Source: an uncultured Alphaproteobacteria bacterium
GTDB taxonomy: Bacteria; Pseudomonadota; Alphaproteobacteria; RF32; CAG-239
Assembly (NCBI GenBank): GCA_934271715.1
Contig: CAKQRZ010000003.1
Coordinates: forward strand, 1-64,000
Reading direction: 5' to 3'
DNA length: 64,000 nt
In this document: positions 45,161-53,732 of the stretch, in pieces
Position numbering within the stretch: the stretch's first letter is position 1
Layout: the number at the start of each line of letters is the position of its first letter
Made by a program: the position numbers and the translations under genes
Notes under the pieces: generated by a model
Seen by the model: the letters and a program-made list of their open reading frames with translations, nothing else
Told to the model about the DNA's origin: nothing
The model's database searches: none

Positions 45161-46342
45161 TCAGACGAGTTTTGACAAGTACTTCATTTTAGATTGCAGA
45201 AGCGTTTTCACATCCTTATCCAAAGAAGCCAAGTCCTTGAACATCGGCTCATTGTCAACAATCTCTTTGAAAAGAGAAAGAGACATATTGTCTGAAGACA
45301 ACATCTTCTTAACCGTTTCGGCTTTTAGAGAATATCCGCAGTCATGATAGATTTTATAAGTTGTTTCATCAAGATACATCTCAACACAAGAATCAAAACC
45401 CTCAAACTCCGGATTCAGCTTTTTGCAGCTTTCCAAAATAGCCGACAAGTTATAATTTACCGACGACTTCAACATAACTATGTATTCATAGTTTGTGTTA
45501 GCAGCAATAAGAATATGAGCATCCTCGCTATCTTTTTTAGCCAGCAAATCAGCAATTACAGCCTGAGGCAATCCGTTTCTAAGCACAACCGCCTTCGCAA
45601 TCTTGCAAGGGTATTCAAAACCTTTGAGAGCAACAGATACAAGCGCGTTTACAGCTTTGCTTGAACGGCATTGATTCATAAACCAATCATCTACAAGCGA
45701 CCAATTTACATTTTCACCGCGCAAAAGCTCCAAAAAAGCCGTCTCTGGAAGTTTAGTCCACATAAGTTTAGCCAGAGTATTCTGAATACCATCTCTGTTC
45801 CACATTTTCATAAATGCGTCTAAAGACAGCTTGCAGAGAACATTTCCATCCCCATTATGCAGAGTTTTATACCAGCGAATCTGATTTTCATCAGGCCAAA
45901 TGTAAAGCTCCGTTTCTTCAACAAAATACGGATTAAATCTGAACTCAGCAGACTCTGTCCAAGATGTCAGAAACATAAAGACTTCTTTTGCCACCGGATA
46001 ATGCCACTCAAATTCATAATTGTTGAGATAGAAGACAATTGTATCTCCCATACCCTTACAACCACGTCTTTTTTGCCATCTGCTCCAGCATTTAGCCGCA
46101 GAAACATGGAAAACAAAGACCCATGCCGGCATCAACAACGCCTCGACAACGGCAACCGGAGTTGCAATCAAAGCTGTTACAACAAATCCGCAAGCGATAA
46201 ACGCCGAGAACACAAACAAGACAACACCTGACAATACTTTTAACAAAAGATTCCAGGCTTTTTCGCCAAAGTTGCAAACCTTGCAAACAAAAACATTCTT
46301 CATACTGAAAAAGATTTTTGACAACATAATCTCCCATGTCAT
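45161..46342 (-). CDS. Large protein of unknown function with N-terminal membrane helices
   Basis: The 393-residue protein has two hydrophobic helices near residues 33-75 (LLKVLSGVVLFVFSAFIACG, then VVTALIATPVAVVEALLMPA). The remaining 300 residues are soluble and helical, with repeated motifs such as AIADLLAKKDSEDAHILIAA and a last part built like helical repeats (SLKAETVKKMLSSDNMSLSL). No family is recognised. The start at 46342 lacks a clear ribosome-binding site; 46327 is an alternative. Confidence 0.65.
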   Translation of the reverse strand: MTWEIMLSKIFFSMKNVFVCKVCNFGEKAWNLLLKVLSGVVLFVFSAFIACGFVVTALIATPVAVVEALLMPAWVFVFHVSAAKCWSRWQKRRGCKGMGDTIVFYLNNYEFEWHYPVAKEVFMFLTSWTESAEFRFNPYFVEETELYIWPDENQIRWYKTLHNGDGNVLCKLSLDAFMKMWNRDGIQNTLAKLMWTKLPETAFLELLRGENVNWSLVDDWFMNQCRSSKAVNALVSVALKGFEYPCKIAKAVVLRNGLPQAVIADLLAKKDSEDAHILIAANTNYEYIVMLKSSVNYNLSAILESCKKLNPEFEGFDSCVEMYLDETTYKIYHDCGYSLKAETVKKMLSSDNMSLSLFKEIVDNEPMFKDLASLDKDVKTLLQSKMKYLSKLV

Positions 46343-46606
46343 CGTGAATAAAATACATAAGCTGTTTCAGAGATTTCGGTAAAAACTATTTTAGCCGAGA
46401 AACAACGCCTTACGCAAAATTTTCAAACATTCAGACAAAGTTAATCAGTTATATGAGCAAAACTCTCCAACCAACAATTTATATCCTAATAATTTTACAT
46501 AATTTTTTATAAAGCAATTTGAGTATACCACATTTTTTATTTTTTGTCAAATATAACAATAAAGCCCGCCAAACAGCGAGCCATATAATTTTATCAAAAA
46601 ATTGAA

Positions 46607-46819
46607 TTAAGCTATAATATTAGGATTTATAGAACTTTCCACTTTACTGATTTTTTTTGCCAATCCGACTTTTTGCCCTGCCAACTGTTTTGCCTGATAA
46701 AAATCAACGGTTTTACCCTGTTTCAGCAATCTTGACATATCGGTATTCACATGTCTTTGCTCAAGTTTCAGCTCACACAACAACAGTTGAAGTTTAGCCG
46801 TTTTATCATTACCTATCAT
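46607..46819 (-). CDS. Small helical protein (DUF465/YdcH-like)
   Basis: The ATG at 46819 (MIGNDKTAKLQLLLCELKLE) has AGGG upstream and gives 70 residues; the longer frame to 46906 would run into the pfk promoter region. The sequence is a helical hairpin with LKLEQRHVNTDMSRLLKQGK and QAKQLAGQKVGLAKKISKVE, similar in layout to DUF465 proteins common in alphaproteobacteria. Role unknown. It is divergent from the phosphofructokinase gene. Confidence 0.6.
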   Translation of the reverse strand: MIGNDKTAKLQLLLCELKLEQRHVNTDMSRLLKQGKTVDFYQAKQLAGQKVGLAKKISKVESSINPNIIA

Positions 46820-46951
46820 CAGTAAAATAACCCTTTCTGCATTTTTTTTGTAACAAAATCCATTTTTTTGTGGATTTTTTCGTTCAAAGTTGTAAAGAGT
46901 ATACATTATTTTTTGACTGATTGCAATAATTTTAAACGGAGTTTTTATAGA

Positions 46952-48034
46952 ATGAACAACATCAAAAAAATTGGTATTTTAACCAGCGGCGGTGACTGCG
47001 CCGGACTTAATGCTGTTATTATGGCCGTAGTGAACGCCGCCGCCAAACAAGGCTGGGAAGTTTATGGCATTCATGACGGCACCGACGGCTTAACCAATCG
47101 TCCGCTTTCGTATGAAATTTTGACTGAAGAAAATTTCAGCAGCTCACCGTGGCCAAGAATGGCCGGTTCATATTTAGGTTCGCTCAACACCGGCGTAAAA
47201 GAATCGCAAGAAGTTTTGGCTCAGCGTTTTGGCGAAGGCGTTCGCGAACTGGGTTTGGACGCTGTTGTAGTTGTCGGCGGCGACGGCAGTATGAATATTG
47301 TCAGCACCTATTGCAAAATGGCAGGTGTAAAAATGATTGGTATTCCAAAGACCATTGACAACGATACACCGCTGACAGAATTTTCGGTTGGTTTCAATAC
47401 AGCTTGTCAGGTTTGCACCAACGCTTTGGACGATTTGATGACAACAGCACGTTCACACCACCGCGCTCTGATTTTGGAAGTTATGGGACGCGACGCCGGA
47501 CACCTGGCAATGCATTCCGCCATTGCCGGTTTTGCCGATATTTGTTTGGTGCCGGAAATTCCATATACTTTAGATGGTATTGTTAAAAAGCTTGAAGCAG
47601 TAAAAGCCAGCGGACGCACCAGCGCTTTGATTGTGGTTTCCGAAGGTGTTAAAACCGAAAAAGGCGAAGCTGTTACCAGCGCCGTAAACATGGTCGGCGA
47701 AAAAATCAACGGCGGTATCGGTGATTATCTGAGCAGTTTAATCAACGCCAACTACAAAGGTTTTCAAACCCGCGTTACCAAATTAGGTCACGTTCAGCGT
47801 TCCGGCAATCCGACATCGTTTGACCGTACATTGGCTGTGGTTTTGGCTGCCGAAGCCGTACGTTTATTGGCAGAAGGCCATACCGACCGCATGGTTTCTC
47901 TCAGCAATGGTAAAATCACATCATTCACTTTAGACGAAGTTGTTGCCGCCGGCACAACAGGTTTGGACGCCCACAGCGATTATGTTAAAGCAGCACACGC
48001 TATTGGAATGTATGTAGGCGAAATAGAAGACTAA
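46952..48034 (+). CDS. 6-phosphofructokinase (ATP or pyrophosphate dependent)
   Basis: The ATG at 46952 is preceded by GGAG and starts MNNIKKIGILTSGGDCAGLNAV, giving 360 residues. Conserved sites are GGDGSM (phosphoryl-donor loop), PKTIDNDTPLTEFSVGFNTA, EVMGRDAGHLA and, near the C-terminus, RVTKLGHVQRSGNPTSFDR. It phosphorylates fructose 6-phosphate. The donor is uncertain: Gly in GGDGS resembles ATP enzymes, while Lys in PKTIDND is the residue found in PPi-dependent and mixed clades. The presence of a membrane pyrophosphatase in the window makes PPi use worth considering. Confidence 0.92.
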   Translation: MNNIKKIGILTSGGDCAGLNAVIMAVVNAAAKQGWEVYGIHDGTDGLTNRPLSYEILTEENFSSSPWPRMAGSYLGSLNTGVKESQEVLAQRFGEGVRELGLDAVVVVGGDGSMNIVSTYCKMAGVKMIGIPKTIDNDTPLTEFSVGFNTACQVCTNALDDLMTTARSHHRALILEVMGRDAGHLAMHSAIAGFADICLVPEIPYTLDGIVKKLEAVKASGRTSALIVVSEGVKTEKGEAVTSAVNMVGEKINGGIGDYLSSLINANYKGFQTRVTKLGHVQRSGNPTSFDRTLAVVLAAEAVRLLAEGHTDRMVSLSNGKITSFTLDEVVAAGTTGLDAHSDYVKAAHAIGMYVGEIED

Positions 48035-48051
48035 TCTGTTTACAACACAAT

Positions 48052-48087
48052 AAAAAAGGAACTGATATGTTTATCAGTTCCTTTTTT
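48052..48087. terminator. Bidirectional terminator after pfk
   Basis: AAAAAAGGAACTGATA pairs with TATCAGTTCCTTTTTT around a short loop. It also serves the convergent gene at 48090. Confidence 0.85.
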
Positions 48088-48089
48088 AT

Positions 48090-48503
48090 TTACTTCAGAG
48101 AAGAATCTTTCTTGCTAAATGTTCCGAATCCGCTGAGAACCGCACACACAAGAAGCAGCAGCGACACGACAGCCAAAAAATACAAAAATGAATTTACAAA
48201 CAAAATCATCAATTTATTGCCATATAGCGCCACTTGCGGAAACATCTCCCAATCCGGGGCGTTCCAAACCAATATAGGCCAATGATATCCCAAGAGCGGC
48301 AGCGCCGTATAGAACACCATAAGAATCAGCGTCCACGGAAGGTATTTCAAATCTCCGGTAATCAGTAAAAAAATTGCAAAACCTATACCCAAGATACAGG
48401 CATCTACAACTGAAATTACAGCTGAGATTTTCAAAAATATCAGCATGGCAAAGCCGATTAAGCCAATAATCAATCTAACTTGATTAAAACCTTTTTTACC
48501 CAT
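48090..48503 (-). CDS. Four-helix membrane protein, paralogue of the 48564 gene
   Basis: The 137-residue protein has four hydrophobic helices (RLIIGLIGFAMLIFLKISAV; ACILGIGFAIFLLITG; LPWTLILMVFYTALPLLGYH; NSFLYFLAVVSLLLLVCAVL). It aligns with the next gene along its length: VVDACILGIGFAIF with WADVCSIGITFSVL, and LLGYHWPILV with LIGHYFPLVS. Unknown function; the two arose by tandem duplication. Confidence 0.65.
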   Translation of the reverse strand: MGKKGFNQVRLIIGLIGFAMLIFLKISAVISVVDACILGIGFAIFLLITGDLKYLPWTLILMVFYTALPLLGYHWPILVWNAPDWEMFPQVALYGNKLMILFVNSFLYFLAVVSLLLLVCAVLSGFGTFSKKDSSLK

Positions 48504-48563
48504 AGTTACAAAAAAATTAGAAAAAACAATAAAACATTCTTAAGCACACATGACAAAGAACAA

Positions 48564-48968
48564 TCATCTGCCGCGTAATCGTTTAAACTTTATATCATAA
48601 GCTATTGCAGACAATACAAAAAATGTCAGCAAGCTGATAAAAGCAATAAACAAATAAATAAAAGCATTCAGCCAAATATTTATTCCGCGCCCGATTGCCG
48701 ACTGAAATCTGTTCATAAGCTCAAAGTCGACTTCTGAGTGCAGACTTACCAGCGGAAAGTAGTGTCCAATCAAAATAAAGAAAGCGGCAAGCATCGTAAA
48801 ACAGATAGCAAAACGGCTTTCCATATAAAAAATCAGCACAGAAAAGGTGATTCCGATAGAACAAACATCTGCCCAAGACAGAATATTGTTCATTTCCAAA
48901 AGCACCATAGAAACAATGCCGATAATCCAAACCACCACGCGGCTAAGCACCAACTTATTATTTTCCAT
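48564..48968 (-). CDS. Four-helix membrane protein, paralogue of the 48090 gene
   Basis: The 134-residue protein has the same four-helix layout as its neighbour and a basic C-terminal end (YDIKFKRLRGR) that would face the cytosol. The two genes are 60 bp apart on the same strand. No family is recognised. Confidence 0.65.
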   Translation of the reverse strand: MENNKLVLSRVVVWIIGIVSMVLLEMNNILSWADVCSIGITFSVLIFYMESRFAICFTMLAAFFILIGHYFPLVSLHSEVDFELMNRFQSAIGRGINIWLNAFIYLFIAFISLLTFFVLSAIAYDIKFKRLRGR

Positions 48969-49118
48969 AAGACAAAAAAATTAAAATGTTAATAATAAAA
49001 ATTATAAGCACATTATAAACCATTCCATTTAAAATGCAATCCTTTTATTGACAAAAAAGATTTTTTTTCGTATACTGCTTTTGAAATTCAATTATTAACA
49101 CTTTAATTTTTTTGTCTT

Positions 49119-49628
49119 ATGAAATTTATTTATACTTTCGCCTGCTTTATCGGCGCAACCACATTGGGAATGATTTTTGCGAGCGGCCTCAGCTGGCTAT
49201 GCACTTTTCCATTCAGCCATGCTCTTTTTATTGCTTTGATTGCCCTGCTTGTCCTGTATGTTTTTTCAGGTTCGGTCAAAGACAACGGCTGGAAAAAAGC
49301 ATTTTTCAATGCGCTTGTACCTCTTACTGCCGGCTTGTTTTTTACGGGATGTGTTCTCTGGTTTTGCGGAGAACTTACATTAAGTGTACTAAACGCCTGC
49401 GCTCCGGCGCATCTGACAGTAATTGTCGGTTTAGTTACCGTATGCGCTTTTGTTTTAGCGTTTTTTGCAATTTTCTTTTTCTTTGATTTTTTATGCGAAA
49501 TCGGAAATTGCAAAATAAAGCATAAAAGACCGTTATATCATGTGGGTGTATTTGTAACAATTTCTTGCTGCATTGCCATCATGGTTTTAACATTGTATTA
49601 TGTTATTTATCCAATATGCTTGCACTAA
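49119..49628 (+). CDS. Membrane protein of unknown function
   Basis: This 169-residue protein has four to five hydrophobic helices (FIYTFACFIGATTLGMIFAS; ALFIALIALLVLYVFSG; LVPLTAGLFFTGCVLWFCGE; VIVGLVTVCAFVLAFFAIFF; CIAIMVLTLYYVIYPICLH). The ribosome-binding site is weak. It is divergent from the membrane-protein pair before it and convergent with rpmB. Confidence 0.65.
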   Translation: MKFIYTFACFIGATTLGMIFASGLSWLCTFPFSHALFIALIALLVLYVFSGSVKDNGWKKAFFNALVPLTAGLFFTGCVLWFCGELTLSVLNACAPAHLTVIVGLVTVCAFVLAFFAIFFFFDFLCEIGNCKIKHKRPLYHVGVFVTISCCIAIMVLTLYYVIYPICLH

Positions 49629-49633
49629 AAACA

Positions 49634-49675
49634 TCAAAAAAAACTCCGATATCATCAGGTATCGGAGCTTTTTTA
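49634..49675. terminator. Bidirectional terminator between the 49119 gene and rpmB
   Basis: CTCCGATA pairs with TATCGGAG and is flanked by A- and T-runs. The two genes converge on it. Confidence 0.8.
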
Positions 49676-49689
49676 TGACATAACTTAAA

Positions 49690-49977
49690 TTAAGCAGCAG
49701 CTTTTTTAGAAGCGATTGTTTTTTTAATTTTTTTAGCTTCTTCAGTCAATTTTGTATTAGAAGTTTTTTCTAAATAAGAATCCAAACCGCCGTTATGTTC
49801 AATAGAACGCAAAGTTTTAGAGCAAACTTTCAATTTGAAAACTTTATTCAAAGCTTCACTAAACAAAGACACAACTTGCAAGTTAGGCAAAAAGCGACGG
49901 CGAGTTTTGTTGTTAGCATGGCTTACATTGTTGCCGCTCATAACGCCGATGCCTAAAATATCACATTTCTTAGCCAT
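49690..49977 (-). CDS. rpmB: 50S ribosomal protein L28
   Basis: The start at 49977 (MAKKCDILGIGVMSGNNVSH) gives 95 residues, matching L28 of alphaproteobacteria. The conserved core SHANNKTRRRFLPNLQVVSL is present. It is a structural protein of the large subunit. It is single and terminates at the hairpin at 49634. Confidence 0.95.
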   Translation of the reverse strand: MAKKCDILGIGVMSGNNVSHANNKTRRRFLPNLQVVSLFSEALNKVFKLKVCSKTLRSIEHNGGLDSYLEKTSNTKLTEEAKKIKKTIASKKAAA

Positions 49978-50095
49978 TTTAAAAATCCTCAAAGTTAAAA
50001 TTCAACATATATTTGTTGCTTGTTAATACATTCATTTCATTGACAAGTCAAGTAAAATTATGTAAAAAGATGAAAAATTATCACGAATCGTGAAA

Positions 50096-50172
50096 GTATC
50101 CGTAGCTCAATTGGATAGAGTGTCGGTCTCCGACGCCGAAGGTTGCGAGTTCGAGCCTCGCCGGATACGCCA
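50096..50172 (+). tRNA. tRNA-Arg (anticodon CCG)
   Basis: The 77-nt sequence folds as a cloverleaf. The acceptor is GTATCCG/CGGATAC, the D-arm GCTC/GAG with AATTGGATA loop, the anticodon stem TCGGT/GCCGA with loop CTCCGAC, and the T-arm GCGAG/CTCGC. CCA is encoded at 50170-50172. Confidence 0.95.
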
Positions 50173-50258
50173 ATCTTTAATATTACAAAAATATGAATAT
50201 TTTTACACTTCTTTTTATATAGCTTGAAAAAATCAGAACCTTATGTTATGATAAAAAT

Positions 50259-50314
50259 AGGTAAAAATTGGGGATTTTCCGACCGGCGGCAGCCTTACGG
50301 AAAATATTTTACCT
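50259..50314 (+). promoter_or_regulatory. Leader stem-loop of the Cys-rich gene
   Basis: AGGTAAAA (50259-50266) pairs with TTTTACCT (50307-50314), and ATTTTCCG (50274-50281) with CGGAAAAT (50298-50305). The loop is GC-rich (ACCGGCGGCAGCC). It lies about 70 nt before the start codon and may control translation or mRNA stability. Confidence 0.55.
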
Positions 50315-50381
50315 GAAAAGCCACCATAACAAAGCCATAAACTTTGTTTTGGTATTTGATGATATAATTAGGAGAAAATCA

Positions 50382-52067
50382 ATGTTAAAACGATGTTTAA
50401 CTTTGGTAGGTTTAGTGTATACGTTAAGTTTATTTAACATATCAGACGCTGCCGCCAAAATTTGTTTTTTACCGGACAGCAGTTGCGGCACCGGTAAAAT
50501 AAGTTCCGTAAAGCCAGACCCGGCGCAATGTCTTTATAGCAGCATGGCTCAAGCTCAAAATGGAATGTCAAGCTGCGAAAAAGCGTATAAGCAAAATTTC
50601 TGCTTTTACAGACGCTGCAAAACACGGGAAGAAGATAAAAACGTGTTCAGCAATTACAGCGATTGTCAAAAGGCGCTTGAAGATAATCAAACATGTCAAA
50701 GCTGCGGAGGATGTTATAAAATTGTAACAAATGCTAATCCAACTCCTAAGACATGTAATGAAACAGAGGCCACTTGTTCCGCAAAAGGAAAAGCATTTGA
50801 AGCTAACGGCGAATATGATAGTAATAATGTCGCTTGCGGAAGCTGTAAAGTAAATGAAACTTGCCAAAGCGGTTATTCAACAGCATATCAAAGCCAAAAA
50901 GATTGCAAAACCGGCGAAACTTTTTCTTCTAACGGCACCGCAAACGGCAAAGTCTGCGGTAAATGCACCTATCAATGCTCTGATTATACTTTAACCAGCA
51001 AGAAAAACGAGAACTGCTACTCTTGCACACCTTGTCCGACAGATTCCTCAAAATACAAATGTACAGAGAGTGTAAAGAGCGGCTATCAGCTGGTAAACGG
51101 CACTTGTTCTAAAATACCAGAAGAAAAAACATTAACTTGTGAAGAATGGATAAAAGAAAAATATGCTGGATATACAATATATAATGGTAAGCGATCAAGT
51201 TTATCTACTTTGTATAATGCAATATTAGCATCGGGTAGTGTTGCTATTCCAAGAACTGGCGTCATGAATATTGTCGGGCCTAAATACTTTAATTATGAAG
51301 AATGCCAAAAATTGGATACACCTACTATTACAATAACGAACACAACACAAGGATTGGTAAATGCCTATAAAATAAACATGATATTTGATGTTGATATGAG
51401 TAAAAATACATCTATTTCAGCGGCTATTCAGCCACACGTTACAAGCGGACAAAGTATGACTATTAGTGACGCTTCCATAAGTGCTCCAGGAGGTGTTATT
51501 AGATTAAGTAACTTTGCAAAACTATTATTGGAAGGCAATACATCAATAAAAACAGATTGTCATTACGATCATTCTCACTATGGATGCCGTGCTATTGATG
51601 CATTTGGAAATGAAAATAGTTCAACGGAATCTATTAAAGTAACTGTCGTTACTGGTTCCAATGTAAGTATTACTGGTGCATTATATATATATTATAATGC
51701 TATGTTAACTGTTGAAAAAAATGCTACTATTAACATTACTGAAAAAGGGAGGGATGCAGCTCTGTTTGTTAACCAAAGCGGATATACTCCTACATATTAT
51801 GCACGTAATGGCGTCCATAATTATGGCATATTAAAAACAGATTCTTATGGAGCTCACGCCGGACAAGTTAATTGTTACTCTGGTTCTAAATTTTCAACAT
51901 CAAAGATATCTGTAGTTTCAACTGGTTATCCGGGACGGATAAAATATGAAAAACAAACAAATATCAAAATAGGAGGGACTTGTAAAACTCCATCATCTGC
52001 TGGAGAGTATAAATTTACATCAACAATAACTTCTAACCCTATTTCAGGTAGTAGTTGTAGCTTTTAA
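50382..52067 (+). CDS. Cysteine-rich secreted/surface protein with variable C-terminal domain
   Basis: The ATG at 50382 follows AGGAG at about 7 nt and gives 561 residues. Residues 1-24 are a signal peptide (MLKRCLTLVGLVYTLSLFNI, cleavage near SDAAA). Residues about 30-250 are repeated Cys-rich modules, including KKNENCYSCTPCPTDSSKYK shared with the protein at the window's left end. From residue 250 on, the protein is Ser/Thr/Asn-rich with regularly spaced strands (TITNTTQGLVN, GSNVSITGALYIYYNAMLTV), suggesting a beta-helix. The C-terminal DNA is more AT-rich than the Cys-rich part. It is probably exposed at the cell surface; the ligand is unknown. Confidence 0.8.
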   Translation: MLKRCLTLVGLVYTLSLFNISDAAAKICFLPDSSCGTGKISSVKPDPAQCLYSSMAQAQNGMSSCEKAYKQNFCFYRRCKTREEDKNVFSNYSDCQKALEDNQTCQSCGGCYKIVTNANPTPKTCNETEATCSAKGKAFEANGEYDSNNVACGSCKVNETCQSGYSTAYQSQKDCKTGETFSSNGTANGKVCGKCTYQCSDYTLTSKKNENCYSCTPCPTDSSKYKCTESVKSGYQLVNGTCSKIPEEKTLTCEEWIKEKYAGYTIYNGKRSSLSTLYNAILASGSVAIPRTGVMNIVGPKYFNYEECQKLDTPTITITNTTQGLVNAYKINMIFDVDMSKNTSISAAIQPHVTSGQSMTISDASISAPGGVIRLSNFAKLLLEGNTSIKTDCHYDHSHYGCRAIDAFGNENSSTESIKVTVVTGSNVSITGALYIYYNAMLTVEKNATINITEKGRDAALFVNQSGYTPTYYARNGVHNYGILKTDSYGAHAGQVNCYSGSKFSTSKISVVSTGYPGRIKYEKQTNIKIGGTCKTPSSAGEYKFTSTITSNPISGSSCSF

Positions 52068-52082
52068 TATTTTACTAAGCAT

Positions 52083-52113
52083 AAAAGGCGGGGTGGATTT
52101 ATCCCCGCCTTTT
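52083..52113 (+). terminator. Terminator of the Cys-rich gene
   Basis: AAAAGGCGGGG pairs with CCCCGCCTTTT. The first 27 nt are identical to 1365-1391, downstream of the paralogue. Confidence 0.85.
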
Positions 52114-52511
52114 AATTTGATAGTTTTCAACTTATAAAATCATTTTTCTTGATTTTCTAAAAGAATATTGCTATAAAATTTAACGTCCGGTGCTGGAACA
52201 CTGGACGTTATTTTAACTTGAAAGGGTTAAACCCTGTATTTAACTCTATCTAAGTTAAATATAGCCTATTTTTGCATAAATGTCAAGACAAAAGTCAAGA
52301 CTTGCAAATTTAGGTGGGTTTATCCCTTTCACATTTGTTCAAACGAGCTGAAAGGTGGAAGATGATAAACTTGACAAAAGTTTTAAGCATAATAATTCAT
52401 TTGCTTAAAATCATTATCCTATTATTAAAGTAGTATAATGAGGAGGGGCTGTCAAGTCCCTCCATTTGTTATTTGATAGTTTTTAATATTCCCTACTCTT
52501 TTTAATATCCC
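52114..52511. other. Hairpin-rich gene-free interval
   Basis: No ORF is supported. Two clear inverted repeats are present: TAACGTCC(G)GTG with CAC(T)GGACGTTA (52181-52210) and GGAGGG(G) with CCCTCC (about 52442-52463). TATTCCCTACTC and TATCCCCTACTC form a short direct repeat at 52488-52520. Neither hairpin has a terminator-type T-run, so an RNA or a repeat relic are both possible. Confidence 0.4.
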
Positions 52512-52742
52512 CTACTCCGTATTGCAATTGGCTTGTTTTACGCCTTTTTGCTGACAAACCATGAGCCGGTCGCTTTCGGGCAGATTTTCCGAATCGCCGT
52601 AATTGCGCATGTCATCGTCAAAATCCATATCACGCAGCTGCACCGTCGGCACAAAACGGTCTTCTTCTATTACTCGCACATGAAAATCCTTACTTCCGGC
52701 TCGCAGAGTCACATAAAGCGGTTTAGTGATTTTTTTCTTCAT
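52512..52742 (-). CDS. Small protein of unknown function
   Basis: The 76-residue ORF has an excellent ribosome-binding site (ACAGGAGGTAATT before the ATG). The N-terminal half is beta-like (KPLYVTLRAGSKDFHVRVIE) and the C-terminal half is acidic with two Cys (MVCQQKGVKQANCNTE). No family is recognised. Confidence 0.6.
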   Translation of the reverse strand: MKKKITKPLYVTLRAGSKDFHVRVIEEDRFVPTVQLRDMDFDDDMRNYGDSENLPESDRLMVCQQKGVKQANCNTE

Positions 52743-52855
52743 AATTACCTCCTGTTGTTAATTTTTAAATAAGTATGCTCTATTTTTTTTAAAGACTTGC
52801 CTTGTGATTTTTGAAGTGATATACTGGCGACACTTTAAATAAATATGGTGCTGTT

Positions 52856-53599
52856 ATGAAATATCTGATTTTGCCGTTTTTAATTTTTAGTTTTGCATTT
52901 TATGATTACGCTGACGCGCAAGTTGCCGGCGAAGATATTGATGATGCGATTGTGCAAAAAATTTTAGATTCAGGCAATACTGCTGCTTTGCAAAAACTTA
53001 TTGACGCCGGATTAGATGTTAATTCCCGCGATGCCGACGGAAACACTATGCTTTTTTATCTGCTTACGCACTATGCCGATTTAGATATGGCAAAAACTCT
53101 CATCCAAGCCGGCGCCGATGTTAACGAGCCATCGGCAAACGGCATGACGCCGCTGCTGGTTGCCACCGCGGTTGCCGCCGAGCTGCAGCAGAGCCAAACC
53201 CAATCTGCAGCAGAAGAAAACAGCATAAAAAAAGAAATTCAGCAAGCCAATTTAGCCGAGCAGCAAAATTTTTTACAAAAGCGCTCGCAAGATTTGCTGC
53301 AGCTGCTGATTGATAACGGCGCAGATGTAAATCAGGAAACGCCGCGCGGCACACCGCTTATGAGTGCCGCCACCAGCGATTTAAACGCAGCTCTGGTTGA
53401 AATGCTGCTGAAAGCTGACGCAAAAATCAATCTGCAAGACCGCAACGGACGCACGGCCTTATTTTATGCCGCGGCTTTCGGCTCGGACAATATTTCTACA
53501 ATTCTCCTGAAAGCGGGCGCCGACATCCGCATTTCGGACCATGACGGCAAAAGCTATATGGAGATAGAAAAACAAGATATAATCAGCTCTTATGAATAA
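52856..53599 (+). CDS. Exported ankyrin-repeat protein
   Basis: The 247-residue protein starts with a signal peptide (MKYLILPFLIFSFAFYDYADA, cleavage near ADAQ), so it should be periplasmic. It contains about four ankyrin repeats: LQKLIDAGLDVNSRDADGNT, MAKTLIQAGADVNEPSANGM, LLQLLIDNGADVNQETPRGT and LVEMLLKADAKINLQDRNGR, with a last one near the C-terminus. A Gln-rich helical insert (QQSQTQSAAEENSIKKEIQQ) lies between repeats 2 and 3. It is probably a protein-binding module in the envelope. Confidence 0.8.
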   Translation: MKYLILPFLIFSFAFYDYADAQVAGEDIDDAIVQKILDSGNTAALQKLIDAGLDVNSRDADGNTMLFYLLTHYADLDMAKTLIQAGADVNEPSANGMTPLLVATAVAAELQQSQTQSAAEENSIKKEIQQANLAEQQNFLQKRSQDLLQLLIDNGADVNQETPRGTPLMSAATSDLNAALVEMLLKADAKINLQDRNGRTALFYAAAFGSDNISTILLKAGADIRISDHDGKSYMEIEKQDIISSYE

Positions 53600-53668
53600 G
53601 TTATCCACGTTTTAGCCATTTTATGCTAAATAATAGTGAATAATTAACATTTATGGGATAGGATTATG

Positions 53669-53685
53669 CTTACCAGACCGGTAAG
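53669..53685 (+). promoter_or_regulatory. Leader hairpin before the membrane pyrophosphatase gene
   Basis: CTTACC pairs with GGTAAG around a short loop, about 50 nt upstream of the start codon, in an interval with no ORF. A regulatory role is only suggested by position. Confidence 0.35.
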
Positions 53686-53732
53686 GGAGAACTTACTGAG
53701 GTCATTTTATTAACTTTTTAGAGGATTAAAAT

